Shown: positions 6,647 through 11,536 of the stretch, in pieces
Numbering within the stretch: position 1 is the stretch's first letter
Layout of the letters: every line of letters begins with the position of its first letter
Source of the DNA: Desulfurococcales archaeon
GTDB taxonomy: Archaea; Thermoproteota; Thermoprotei_A; Sulfolobales; Ignisphaeraceae
NCBI GenBank assembly: GCA_027037025.1
Contig: JALWBS010000041.1
Coordinates: 1-11,536, forward strand
Length of the DNA stretch: 11,536 bases
Direction: 5' to 3'
Made by a program: the position numbers and the translations under genes
The notes under the pieces: generated by a model
Told to the model about the DNA's origin: nothing
The model's database searches: none
The model's input: only the letters and a program-made list of their open reading frames with translations

Positions 6647-6660
6647 GATCATCGATGATC
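6647..6660. promoter_or_regulatory. 14-bp perfect palindrome over a start codon (possible operator)
   Basis: GATCATCGATGATC is a perfect 14-bp palindrome that contains the ATG (6655-6657) of the following gene. It lies in the 63-bp interval between two divergent genes, where a dimeric repressor could block transcription or a hairpin could mask the start codon. A shorter copy of its core, TCGATGATCGA, recurs at 6706-6716 inside the gene, where it encodes another Met-Ile-Glu. No factor is known for it. Confidence 0.35.
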
Positions 6661-7152
6661 GACTTGTTTGGGCGGTTCACCGTTAGCAAAGCAATTAGAG
6701 AGATCTCGATGATCGAAGTCGTCCTAGCAGCATCGAAAGCTAAGCTAGACGCTGCACTAAATATCAGACGAGATCGCAAGACCTATCTTGAGTTCTTCTA
6801 CAAGGTATCGGTTCCTTCAGCCATGGTAGGATTCCCGATAACTCCGATAGCCATGAGCAACTTGTTCATAAACGATGCTTATTCGGCTGTGCGGAAGAGC
6901 ATTAAGAAGCTTAGATCGATAGCAGAGAAAGCGTTTCGCAAGCTGAACCTGAGCTTCGTTGTATACAGCAACGTCAATACTAAGCTCAGGGAGGTAGAGG
7001 ATAGGCTCAGAAGCATTGAAGCGCTTCAAGCTGAGCAATGCGTAAACGAGTTGATGAAGTGCATAGACGATTTATTAGCTCTGTGTAGCGACATGCTCTC
7101 GGCGCTGAGGAGCGTAACACCATCGATCCGTGATGAGGTTTCTGGTATCTGA
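6655..7152 (+). CDS. Orphan helical protein, 165 residues
   Basis: I do not recognise this protein. It is predicted to be almost entirely helical, with long amphipathic stretches (SAVRKSIKKLRSIAEKAFRKL near residues 77-97; NTKLREVEDRLRSIEALQAEQCVNELMKCIDDLL near 107-140) that suggest a coiled-coil bundle. There is no signal peptide or clear membrane span. Cysteines occur at about 129, 136 and 143, spaced by seven residues along the last helix. The ATG at 6655 has only a distant AAGGGG; a second ATG at 6709 gives the same Met-Ile-Glu/Asp start and has an AGAGAG-type site, so the product may be 18 residues shorter. Its stop codon lies inside a box C/D sRNA (7130-7181). Confidence 0.65.
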   Translation: MIDLFGRFTVSKAIREISMIEVVLAASKAKLDAALNIRRDRKTYLEFFYKVSVPSAMVGFPITPIAMSNLFINDAYSAVRKSIKKLRSIAEKAFRKLNLSFVVYSNVNTKLREVEDRLRSIEALQAEQCVNELMKCIDDLLALCSDMLSALRSVTPSIRDEVSGI

Positions 7153-7181
7153 AGAACGGTGTTGATACCCTGCCTCGCTGA
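7130..7181 (+). ncRNA. Box C/D sRNA, dual guide, targets not identified
   Basis: The plus strand shows box C GTGATGA (7130-7136, perfect), a 12-nt guide GGTTTCTGGTAT (7137-7148), D' CTGA (7149-7152, perfect), a 6-nt linker, C' GTGTTGA (7159-7165, one mismatch), a 12-nt guide TACCCTGCCTCG (7166-7177), and box D CTGA (7178-7181, perfect). The layout is identical, base for base in spacing, to the sRNA at 442-391. The guides would recognise AUACCAGAAACC and CGAGGCAGGGUA; the D+5 rule predicts methylation of the fifth base of each, a C and a G. I cannot place these in rRNA or tRNA from memory. D' contains the stop codon of the host gene, so the sRNA probably forms from that transcript's 3' end. 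Confidence 0.8.
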
Positions 7182-7207
7182 TATTCCTAGAGAGAGTTGA
7201 ACGAATA

Positions 7208-7217
7208 CTTTAATTAT
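7208..7217 (+). promoter_or_regulatory. TATA box for the RAM-domain gene
   Basis: CTTTAATTAT at 7208-7217 fits an archaeal TATA box. A start about 26 bp downstream (near 7239) leaves a short leader that contains the GAGGGTG ribosome binding site at 7241-7247, ahead of the ATG at 7254. It lies just downstream of the sRNA, so the RAM gene can be expressed independently of the preceding gene. Confidence 0.6.
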
Positions 7218-7253
7218 TTTGATAACAACACTTCTTTGCTGAGGGTGTGCACG

Positions 7254-7490
7254 ATGCCTAAGGCCATAGTGCTGATTAATACCGACGTAGGAATGGAGGA
7301 AGAGGTGGTAAAGCATCTCGAGTCAATGCCCGAAGTTAAGGAGGTTCACGTAGTTTACGGCGTCTACGACCTAGTTGCTATAGTCGAAGCTCCATCGTTC
7401 GACGACTTGCGAAGCGCTATTGTGAACAAGATAAGGAGATTACCACATATAAAGAGCACGACCACGCTCATAGTTGTGGAGAAGACCTAA
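7254..7490 (+). CDS. Stand-alone Lrp/AsnC ligand-binding (RAM) domain protein
   Basis: The 78-residue product is a complete alpha/beta RAM domain (AsnC C-terminal type) with no DNA-binding helix-turn-helix. It has strand 1 AIVLINTD, helix EEEVVKHLESM, strand VKEVHVVYGVYDLVAIVEA (the family hallmark, residues 28-46), helix FDDLRSAIVNKIRRL, then the final strand STTTLIVVE. Such domains form dimers and octamers that bind amino acids; stand-alone forms in archaea are thought to sense ligands or modulate full-length Lrp regulators. The ATG at 7254, with GAGGGTG six bases upstream, is preferred to the longer TTG frame from 7197, whose extra 19 residues do not fit the domain. The regulated target cannot be told from the sequence. 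Confidence 0.9.
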   Translation: MPKAIVLINTDVGMEEEVVKHLESMPEVKEVHVVYGVYDLVAIVEAPSFDDLRSAIVNKIRRLPHIKSTTTLIVVEKT

Positions 7491-7513
7491 GGTCTGTAAA
7501 AGGTCTTAACAAT

Positions 7514-7524
7514 ATTTTTTATTC
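7514..7524 (+). terminator. Oligo-T terminator after the RAM gene
   Basis: The spacer after the RAM stop contains TATTTTTTATT with a run of six T (7515-7520), the usual archaeal termination signal. It needs no hairpin and none is present. Confidence 0.55.
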
Positions 7525-7539
7525 AATAAAGCGGTGTCA

Positions 7540-7548
7540 CTTATAGTG
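7540..7548 (+). promoter_or_regulatory. Putative TATA box for the 7569 gene
   Basis: CTTATAGTG at 7540-7548 is centred about 25 bp before the ATG at 7569, which predicts a leaderless or near-leaderless transcript. This agrees with the weak ribosome binding site (AAGG, 9 bp away). The match to consensus is partial. Confidence 0.45.
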
Positions 7549-7568
7549 GGATAGCTAAGGCGGTCAAC

Positions 7569-8384
7569 ATGCTTAACTACGAAAACTTGGTTAACAGTTT
7601 AATTAGGCTTCAGAACTGCTTGAAGCTTTCCGGGATAGTTAAGGGAGACATTGTAAGCAAGCTCGATTTCTTGACAAAGCCTCGTGCTGGTATAGCTTTG
7701 TCGGTATCTATATGGGCTAACCAATCGTTTAGAGATGGTCTGCTGAGTTATTCGGATCTTCTATACGTTCAACGTAGATTAATACAGTTCCTAAGTAAGT
7801 TTAGTAAGAGTGAGCTTGAGTTCCTAACAAAGCTACCGTTGATAATGCCCCAGCGCTACGGATTAGAGCTCAGACTGATATCCTCGCGATGCATGGTAGA
7901 ACCGAGTCTTCTAACAATGGTGTTTCAAGCAATCAATTTCTTGCAAGAGTGCATAGATTATCTTAAGCAGGGTATGCGCGTATCCGAACCAATACGGAAA
8001 GAGCCTAGGGTATGCATGAACTTACCTGAACTCTTACCCCCGGCGAAACCCAGCGTCGATGTATATGCCCAGCTCATAATCGAGAGCCTCATCTCGGATG
8101 AAGACGTTGCTAAGGATCCTGTACTCAACAATACCGTTGAGGTGATAAACGAGAAGTACGTACGTGGATCGTTGAACGAGTGCGACGTGGCTGCAATCGC
8201 CCTCATTGCGTTGATAATAACTAGGAAGCTTAGAAACACCGTGATATGCGCAGAGCCCTGCGTCAATGTCGAGGCTTACGCAAAGAGGTTGTACAACGAC
8301 TTAACGTACCTAGGAGCAGACCCAGAGAGATCAGAGATCTACGAACTCTACGCGCAGTTGCTCAGCAAATCAACGTTGCTATAA
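7569..8384 (+). CDS. Orphan helical protein, 271 residues
   Basis: The function is not recognised. The protein reads as a soluble, all-helical protein with two parts: residues 1-140, and residues 155-271 after a proline-rich link (PELLPPAKPSVD, about 153-164). The hydrophobic stretch CDVAAIALIALIITRK (about 213-228) is short and more likely a buried helix than a membrane span. There is no signal peptide, zinc cluster or enzyme motif. Cysteines are at about 17, 108, 133, 149, 213, 232 and 236. It is preceded by its own TATA box and an oligo-T terminator, so it is probably transcribed alone or with the phosphodiesterase gene 67 bp downstream. Codon use matches the surrounding genes, giving no sign of transfer. 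Confidence 0.65.
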   Translation: MLNYENLVNSLIRLQNCLKLSGIVKGDIVSKLDFLTKPRAGIALSVSIWANQSFRDGLLSYSDLLYVQRRLIQFLSKFSKSELEFLTKLPLIMPQRYGLELRLISSRCMVEPSLLTMVFQAINFLQECIDYLKQGMRVSEPIRKEPRVCMNLPELLPPAKPSVDVYAQLIIESLISDEDVAKDPVLNNTVEVINEKYVRGSLNECDVAAIALIALIITRKLRNTVICAEPCVNVEAYAKRLYNDLTYLGADPERSEIYELYAQLLSKSTLL

Positions 8385-8451
8385 CCAACTTATTAGGTTC
8401 TGCCGGATAAGAGCAAGCTGTGCATGCACTCGCTACTTACTGGTGGTACTC

Positions 8452-9177
8452 ATGTGGTCGTGGATGTCTCGATTCTTGTTCATAGCGCATCGAGGAGCAT
8501 CAGCGTACGAACCCGAGAACACTATTAAAGCTTTCGAAAGAGCCGTAGAGCTAGGAGCGGACGCTATAGAGCTGGATGTGAGGTTGACAAAGGATGGCGT
8601 CCCCATAATCATCCACGATGAGAGCCTCGATAGAGTTGCCGGCATAAATGCTAAGGTCGCTGATCTATCGCTTAACGATATAAGGAAGGTGAGGGTGTTC
8701 GGATCCGAGCCTATACCAACACTCGAAGAAGTTTTAGCGAGCTTCGCTCCACGAATACCGATATTCATCGAGATTAAGGATGTTAGAGCTTCGAAACCAG
8801 TCGCCGAACTCGTTCAAAGGCTAGGTTTCGTGGATAGAGTTCTGATCATATCGTTCTACCAAGAGGCTCTTAAAACCGTGAAGGAGATATCGAAAGACTT
8901 CGCAATCGGGCTCATCGTTAATCGACGCGGCGTCAGCATTAGAGAGTGCATACACTTGAACATAGACGCTATTCTACCGCGGTACGACGTTGTAACGCCT
9001 AGGTTCGTTCAAGAAGCCCATGCGCACAACATCAAGGTGTATGCATGGACCATAAACGACCCAACAACAGCGCTGAGGATGATAGGGTTCGGAATAGATG
9101 GTATAGCAACCGATAGACCTGACATCAAGCGAAGCATAGAGAAACAGCAGACGCTACTAAAATATGCGAAGAAGTAA
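8452..9177 (+). CDS. Glycerophosphodiester phosphodiesterase
   Basis: This enzyme hydrolyses glycerophosphodiesters to glycerol-3-phosphate (or glycerol-1-phosphate in archaea) and an alcohol. The 241-residue TIM-barrel has all family signatures: AHRGAS with His13 and Arg14, PENT (21-24), the metal pair Glu40 and Asp42 in AIELDVRLTKDG, the second catalytic histidine His55 in IIIHDESLDR, IEIK (Glu107, Lys109), and late VYAWTIND and GIDGIATDRP segments. No signal peptide is visible, so it is cytoplasmic. I chose ATG 8452 because GGTGGT lies four bases upstream; GTG 8443 and ATG 8464 are alternatives. The surface-protein gene starts 15 bp after it and is probably co-transcribed. It may recycle head groups from archaeal phospholipids. 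Confidence 0.93.
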   Translation: MWSWMSRFLFIAHRGASAYEPENTIKAFERAVELGADAIELDVRLTKDGVPIIIHDESLDRVAGINAKVADLSLNDIRKVRVFGSEPIPTLEEVLASFAPRIPIFIEIKDVRASKPVAELVQRLGFVDRVLIISFYQEALKTVKEISKDFAIGLIVNRRGVSIRECIHLNIDAILPRYDVVTPRFVQEAHAHNIKVYAWTINDPTTALRMIGFGIDGIATDRPDIKRSIEKQQTLLKYAKK

Positions 9178-9192
9178 TAATAGGTAGAGGCC

Positions 9193-10089
9193 ATGTCTAG
9201 ATCGCTGTTCCCTCGTCGGGGAGCTCCGAGTGCTAGGGTAGGTAAGCAAAGGTTCGAGTTGAAGATCTCTAAAAAAGTTATGATTGCGCTCGCCATTGCT
9301 ATCGCTGTCGTGGCATGCGTAATGCTCATTAAGTCCGTTTATCCATTCCACGGGATTGCAATGCCTTCGAAACCTTCGACAGTTACAAGAATTATCTACG
9401 TGACCTTGACGAAGACCGTGACCAAACTCAAGACATTGACTATCACCAATACCGTAACCGAGACTTTCGTTCCCAACTACGTGAGTCCCCACGTCTCTAT
9501 AGAGCTACTGGGTCTACGCTACGACCATGGTATTCCGTGCATAGATCTTAAGTACAACTCCACGAGCTACGTTATGATCGTGGTAAACACTTCAAAAGGA
9601 GAGAAATTTGTGTATTCGTTGCCCCCGGTTAGAAATGGACATTCCTGCTTAGCATTCGCAGCTCCATGCGAACCCATCACTAACTCTACGCTGAGCATTG
9701 AAGTAAAGTCGTTGTTAGGCAAGGTACTCATGCATAAAATGCTAATCATTGGAAACCCCAATGTGTCAGCCTCACTAATACAGTACGTGTTGAACCCCGA
9801 GAACCCGCATACACTTCAACACCTTGAGTTGCAGATAGTTAACTACGGAACGGGGCCAGCTGAGATAAGTAAGATAGTTATGCAGATCTTCAGGGGATCA
9901 ACTAAGATTACTGAAAGAAGGCTCTTCATGGGCTGCTTATATGTAGCAAGCGGCTCTAGCAAGCTGATCTATACCCCTGAACTCAGTATATCGCTACCTA
10001 GCGGCAAGTATAAAGTGTACATAGAGTTACTGAACTCAAATAACAAGGTTCTTTTCAAGGGGTTCGTCGGCGACATAATCATTGGTTAG
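9193..10089 (+). CDS. Membrane-anchored extracellular protein with Thr/Val-rich stalk
   Basis: The family is unknown, but the layout is clear in the 298 residues. A basic cytoplasmic N-terminus (1-28) is followed by one membrane span (VMIALAIAIAVVACVMLI, 29-46). Next comes a stalk rich in Thr and Val (TVTRIIYVTLTKTVTKLKTLTITNTVTETFVP, about 63-94), a style common in crenarchaeal surface proteins. The outer part (about 100-298) is beta-rich, probably one or two immunoglobulin-like sandwiches. Four N-glycosylation sequons (Asn122, 132, 164, 190) all lie outside, as expected. Cysteines 116, 152, 159 and 248 could form disulfides. The anchor is N-terminal, so the protein is likely oriented outward and uncleaved. 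AGAGG precedes the ATG. Its 3' end overlaps the convergent gene by 11 bp. Confidence 0.75.
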   Translation: MSRSLFPRRGAPSARVGKQRFELKISKKVMIALAIAIAVVACVMLIKSVYPFHGIAMPSKPSTVTRIIYVTLTKTVTKLKTLTITNTVTETFVPNYVSPHVSIELLGLRYDHGIPCIDLKYNSTSYVMIVVNTSKGEKFVYSLPPVRNGHSCLAFAAPCEPITNSTLSIEVKSLLGKVLMHKMLIIGNPNVSASLIQYVLNPENPHTLQHLELQIVNYGTGPAEISKIVMQIFRGSTKITERRLFMGCLYVASGSSKLIYTPELSISLPSGKYKVYIELLNSNNKVLFKGFVGDIIIG

Positions 10090-10393
10090 ATACGCTAGGT
10101 TCAACACCTTTTTCTCCACTAACCTGCTCTTTCTTAAGCTCTTGCTCAAGCTTCTTAAGTTCCTCCTCGATCTCCTTCTCTATCTCCTCTATAGGTTTGG
10201 GCGGTGGTGTCGTAGCCAACGTGTATCCTATCCATCCAACGAGTCCTGCAACTATTCCAATGCCTATGGTGACTATTATCTTCAGCGTTATTAAGGCAAA
10301 GGGCGTGAAGAAGAGCAGATATATTATCACAGCCATGATTATCACTGAACCTGCTAACAGAGACGATCCGACTAGTTGATCCTTAGAGGGCAT
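10079..10393 (-). CDS. Small two-helix membrane protein with charged C-terminal coiled coil
   Basis: The 104-residue product has two membrane helices (about 8-30 and 35-60) joined by a tight TPF turn. A proline hinge (TTPPPKP) follows, then a highly charged helix (IEEIEKEIEEELKKLEQELKKEQ, about 68-90) with heptad spacing that suggests coiled-coil pairing in the cytoplasm. The arrangement resembles small membrane adaptors; I do not recognise a specific family. The start is firm: AGGTGAT lies three bases before the ATG at 10393, and a TATA box lies about 40 bp upstream. It converges on the surface-protein gene with an 11-bp overlap of the coding ends, so antisense contact between the two messages is possible. 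Confidence 0.75.
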   Translation of the reverse strand: MPSKDQLVGSSLLAGSVIIMAVIIYLLFFTPFALITLKIIVTIGIGIVAGLVGWIGYTLATTPPPKPIEEIEKEIEEELKKLEQELKKEQVSGEKGVEPSVSNQ

Positions 10394-10427
10394 CTAATCA
10401 CCTAGTCTATGATATATCGAAGTAGCT

Positions 10428-10439
10428 CCTAAATAAGTT
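10428..10439. promoter_or_regulatory. AT-rich element shared by two divergent promoters
   Basis: CTAAATAAGTT (about 10428-10439) reads as a TATA box both ways. On the minus strand (ACTTATTTAG) it predicts a start near 10407, leaving a short leader with AGGTGAT ahead of the 10393 ATG. On the plus strand its centre is 28 bp before the ATG at 10462, which has no ribosome binding site, so that message is probably leaderless. One element may therefore serve both genes. Confidence 0.5.
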
Positions 10440-10461
10440 AATCTACTTCTAAATCCCTTGT

Positions 10462-11274
10462 ATGAACGGGTCTATGTGGATGGTTTGCAGATCGATACTA
10501 ATGGATTTAGCCAAGGTAATCAAAGCTCGTCTAAGCAAAACTTCTCTGAAACTATCAACGTTGGTGATAGGCCTGAGGTACGCTATCGCGGTCGTAGAGG
10601 GAAGTGAGGGTGAAGCTGGCGGTCTATGCTTCGTGGACATTCTAGACTCGTTCTACGACCCCATGCCACCGTCATTAGAGCTGGCTCAACTCGAGCGCTT
10701 ACTTCTATCACCTTACCACCTATGGAGGATCGCTGGTGTAGCTATTGTCAATGCTATCTCCCAGTATTTCTTCTGGAACTGCGGCGAAAGATCTAAGTAT
10801 AGGGTAGAGATTCCGTGCGATACTAAGTCGATTGTTAACCACGTTAAGGGAAAGCGCAAGATCCTCGTTGTTGGGAACATGGGTCCTTTAGTAGCAGCGC
10901 TTCGGAACGTTGGCATAGACGTTTATGTCGTGGAACGCAACCCTCTGTACAGGTTACGCGCATACACTGATACCTCACTAAAGCTTTTAGCTAACGATAT
11001 CGATGCGCTTATCGTAACAGGAGCCACCATCCCAAACGATACATTACCAATAATAACGTCTCTTCTAGAGGGAGCGAGGCCACGAATCATAGTGGGGCCT
11101 ACTGCGCAGTCTGATCCAGCAACACTGTTCGCTCATGGCATAGACATCGTTGCAACGACTAAGGTTAAGAACTTAACACGAGCTATAGAGCTGATAGAGA
11201 GGGGAGGAGGTCGTAGAGATTTATCGAGTGTCGTCGAAGATTACGTGGTGTACCCCGGAAAAGCTGATGGTTAA
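10462..11274 (+). CDS. DUF364 family protein (putative heavy-metal chelation domain)
   Basis: The 270-residue protein has an N-terminal alpha/beta part (about 1-125, DUF4213-like) and a Rossmann-like DUF364 domain (about 130-255). The second shows KILVVGNMGPLV (133-144), VYVVERNP with Glu158, DALIVTGATIPNDTLP (181-196) and IIVGPTAQSDPATLFAHGIDIVA (209-231), the characteristic family run. The name comes from a structural proposal that the cleft binds a metal or metallo-cofactor; the reaction is unknown, and several homologues lie near metal or cofactor genes. No such gene is adjacent here. ATG 10462 fits the leaderless promoter; later ATGs at 10474, 10480 and 10501 are possible starts. Its stop is followed by a perfect palindrome. 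Confidence 0.82.
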   Translation: MNGSMWMVCRSILMDLAKVIKARLSKTSLKLSTLVIGLRYAIAVVEGSEGEAGGLCFVDILDSFYDPMPPSLELAQLERLLLSPYHLWRIAGVAIVNAISQYFFWNCGERSKYRVEIPCDTKSIVNHVKGKRKILVVGNMGPLVAALRNVGIDVYVVERNPLYRLRAYTDTSLKLLANDIDALIVTGATIPNDTLPIITSLLEGARPRIIVGPTAQSDPATLFAHGIDIVATTKVKNLTRAIELIERGGGRRDLSSVVEDYVVYPGKADG

Positions 11275-11276
11275 GA

Positions 11277-11288
11277 TGCCGCGCGGCA
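11277..11288. repeat. Perfect 12-bp GC-rich palindrome
   Basis: TGCCGCGCGGCA starts 3 bp after the DUF364 stop. It is perfectly self-complementary, so it could be a protein site or, in RNA, pair between molecules; as a hairpin it would have almost no loop. It has no trailing T run, so it is not a standard terminator. Confidence 0.5.
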
Positions 11289-11319
11289 ACCGTATGCATA
11301 ATACCGTAACTATTCCATC

Positions 11320-11362
11320 GATACGCTAACTGTTCGTGAAGGACATGCATCGTTAGCGTATC
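11320..11362. repeat. 11-bp perfect inverted repeat with 21-nt loop upstream of cren7
   Basis: GATACGCTAAC (11320-11330) is repeated exactly in inverted form as GTTAGCGTATC (11352-11362), separated by 21 bases. It is in the 145-bp gap between the DUF364 gene and cren7, just upstream of the cren7 TATA box. It could form an RNA stem-loop at the end of the upstream message or act as a two-site operator for cren7. The gap holds no credible gene, no tRNA and no C/D box pattern on either strand. Confidence 0.6.
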
Positions 11363-11376
11363 ACCAAACGCCGTGC

Positions 11377-11387
11377 TTGAAATATCC
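11377..11387 (+). promoter_or_regulatory. Putative TATA box of cren7
   Basis: TTGAAATATCC at 11377-11387 lies about 38 bp before the cren7 ATG. Transcription would start near 11408, giving a leader of about 12 nt that carries GAGGTG (11408-11413) six bases before the ATG. Confidence 0.5.
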
Positions 11388-11419
11388 GATTGGGTACCTC
11401 TGTACTCGAGGTGTGTGGT

Positions 11420-11536
11420 ATGCCTGCGTGTGAGCAGCCGGTTAGGGTTAGGACTCCTAGTGGTGAAGAGAAGGAGTTGGTGCCTAAGAAGGTGTGGATG
11501 CTAGCACCCAAGGGCAGGAAAGGAGTCAAGATAGGG
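11420..11536 (+). CDS. creN7: Chromatin protein Cren7 (5' part; continues past window edge)
   Basis: Cren7 is a small, abundant architectural protein that binds the minor groove of double-stranded DNA, kinks it and constrains supercoils in Crenarchaeota. The 39 visible residues (of about 60 in the family) include PVRVRTPSG, ELVPKKVWMLAPKGRKGVKIG, which matches the SH3-like fold: two strands, then the conserved W-LAPKGRKGVKIG segment that lines the DNA-binding face. Family members usually read VWALAPKGRKG; here Met replaces Ala. Cys4 in the N-terminal tail is unusual in a tail that is mostly basic elsewhere. The ATG at 11420 has GAGGTG six bases upstream. This gene is the best taxonomic marker in the window. 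Confidence 0.95.
   Translation, partial: MPACEQPVRVRTPSGEEKELVPKKVWMLAPKGRKGVKIG

Noticed and set aside
6655..7152. ESCRT-III/CdvB-like identity for the orphan helical protein
   Set aside because: Only general helical and charged character is shared; no recognisable core motif or CdvA/CdvC neighbour.
7197..7253. N-terminal extension of the RAM-domain protein from TTG 7197
   Set aside because: The segment contains the TATA box and leader of the gene; GAGGGTG precedes ATG 7254 and the domain starts there.
11180..11353. Minus-strand frame starting ATG near 11353 with GGTGAT upstream, about 55 residues
   Set aside because: Most of it is antisense to the DUF364 gene, the composition is Arg/His-rich as in shadow frames, the spacing from GGTGAT is long, and its start lies in the inverted repeat.
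1..11536. CRISPR arrays, insertion sequences, att sites, toxin-antitoxin or defence genes, tRNAs
   Set aside because: No regularly spaced repeats, no terminal inverted repeats with target duplications, no T-arm sequence in tRNA context, and no such protein families were seen on either strand.

Overview
The window is a piece of a hyperthermophilic archaeal chromosome from the Thermoproteota (Crenarchaeota), probably of Desulfurococcales type. The clearest marker is the open 5' end of a Cren7 chromatin-protein gene at the right edge. Archaeal TATA boxes, GGTGAT-type ribosome binding sites, leaderless starts and box C/D guide RNAs agree. No transposon, phage, CRISPR or tRNA signal was found. Gene density is high and most genes sit in short operons.

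Left half, minus strand (about 6640 down to 151): a 43-residue twin-CX3C miniprotein is coupled by an ATGA overlap to a degenerate aspartoacylase-like protein with a lipoyl-like C-terminal domain. A strong TATA box then drives the pyrimidine operon pyrB-pyrI-pyrK-pyrC-pyrD. A Rossmann-fold protein of unknown role and a small MJ1316/UPF0248 protein follow in the same direction. PyrB and PyrI form aspartate transcarbamoylase with its CTP-responsive regulatory subunit, PyrC closes the dihydroorotate ring, and PyrD with PyrK oxidises it to orotate with NAD. pyrE and pyrF are not in the window. At the far left the C-terminus of an unrecognised plus-strand gene meets the operon tail to tail.

Two box C/D sRNA genes can be read directly, and neither is an open reading frame. 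One (minus strand, 442-391) lies inside the distal pyr operon message, across the stop codon of the Rossmann gene. Its two guides match two 16S rRNA segments on either side of the 885/912 switch. The other (plus strand, 7130-7181) overlaps the stop codon of an orphan helical protein. Both have exactly the same layout: C, 12 nt, D', 6 nt, C', 12 nt, D.

Right half, mainly plus strand: an orphan helical protein, a stand-alone Lrp/AsnC RAM domain, a second orphan helical protein, a glycerophosphodiester phosphodiesterase, and a membrane-anchored surface protein with a Thr/Val-rich stalk. A convergent two-helix membrane protein follows. It shares an AT-rich promoter element with a divergent DUF364 (putative heavy-metal chelation) protein. 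A 145-bp spacer with a perfect 12-bp palindrome and an 11-bp inverted repeat then precedes cren7.
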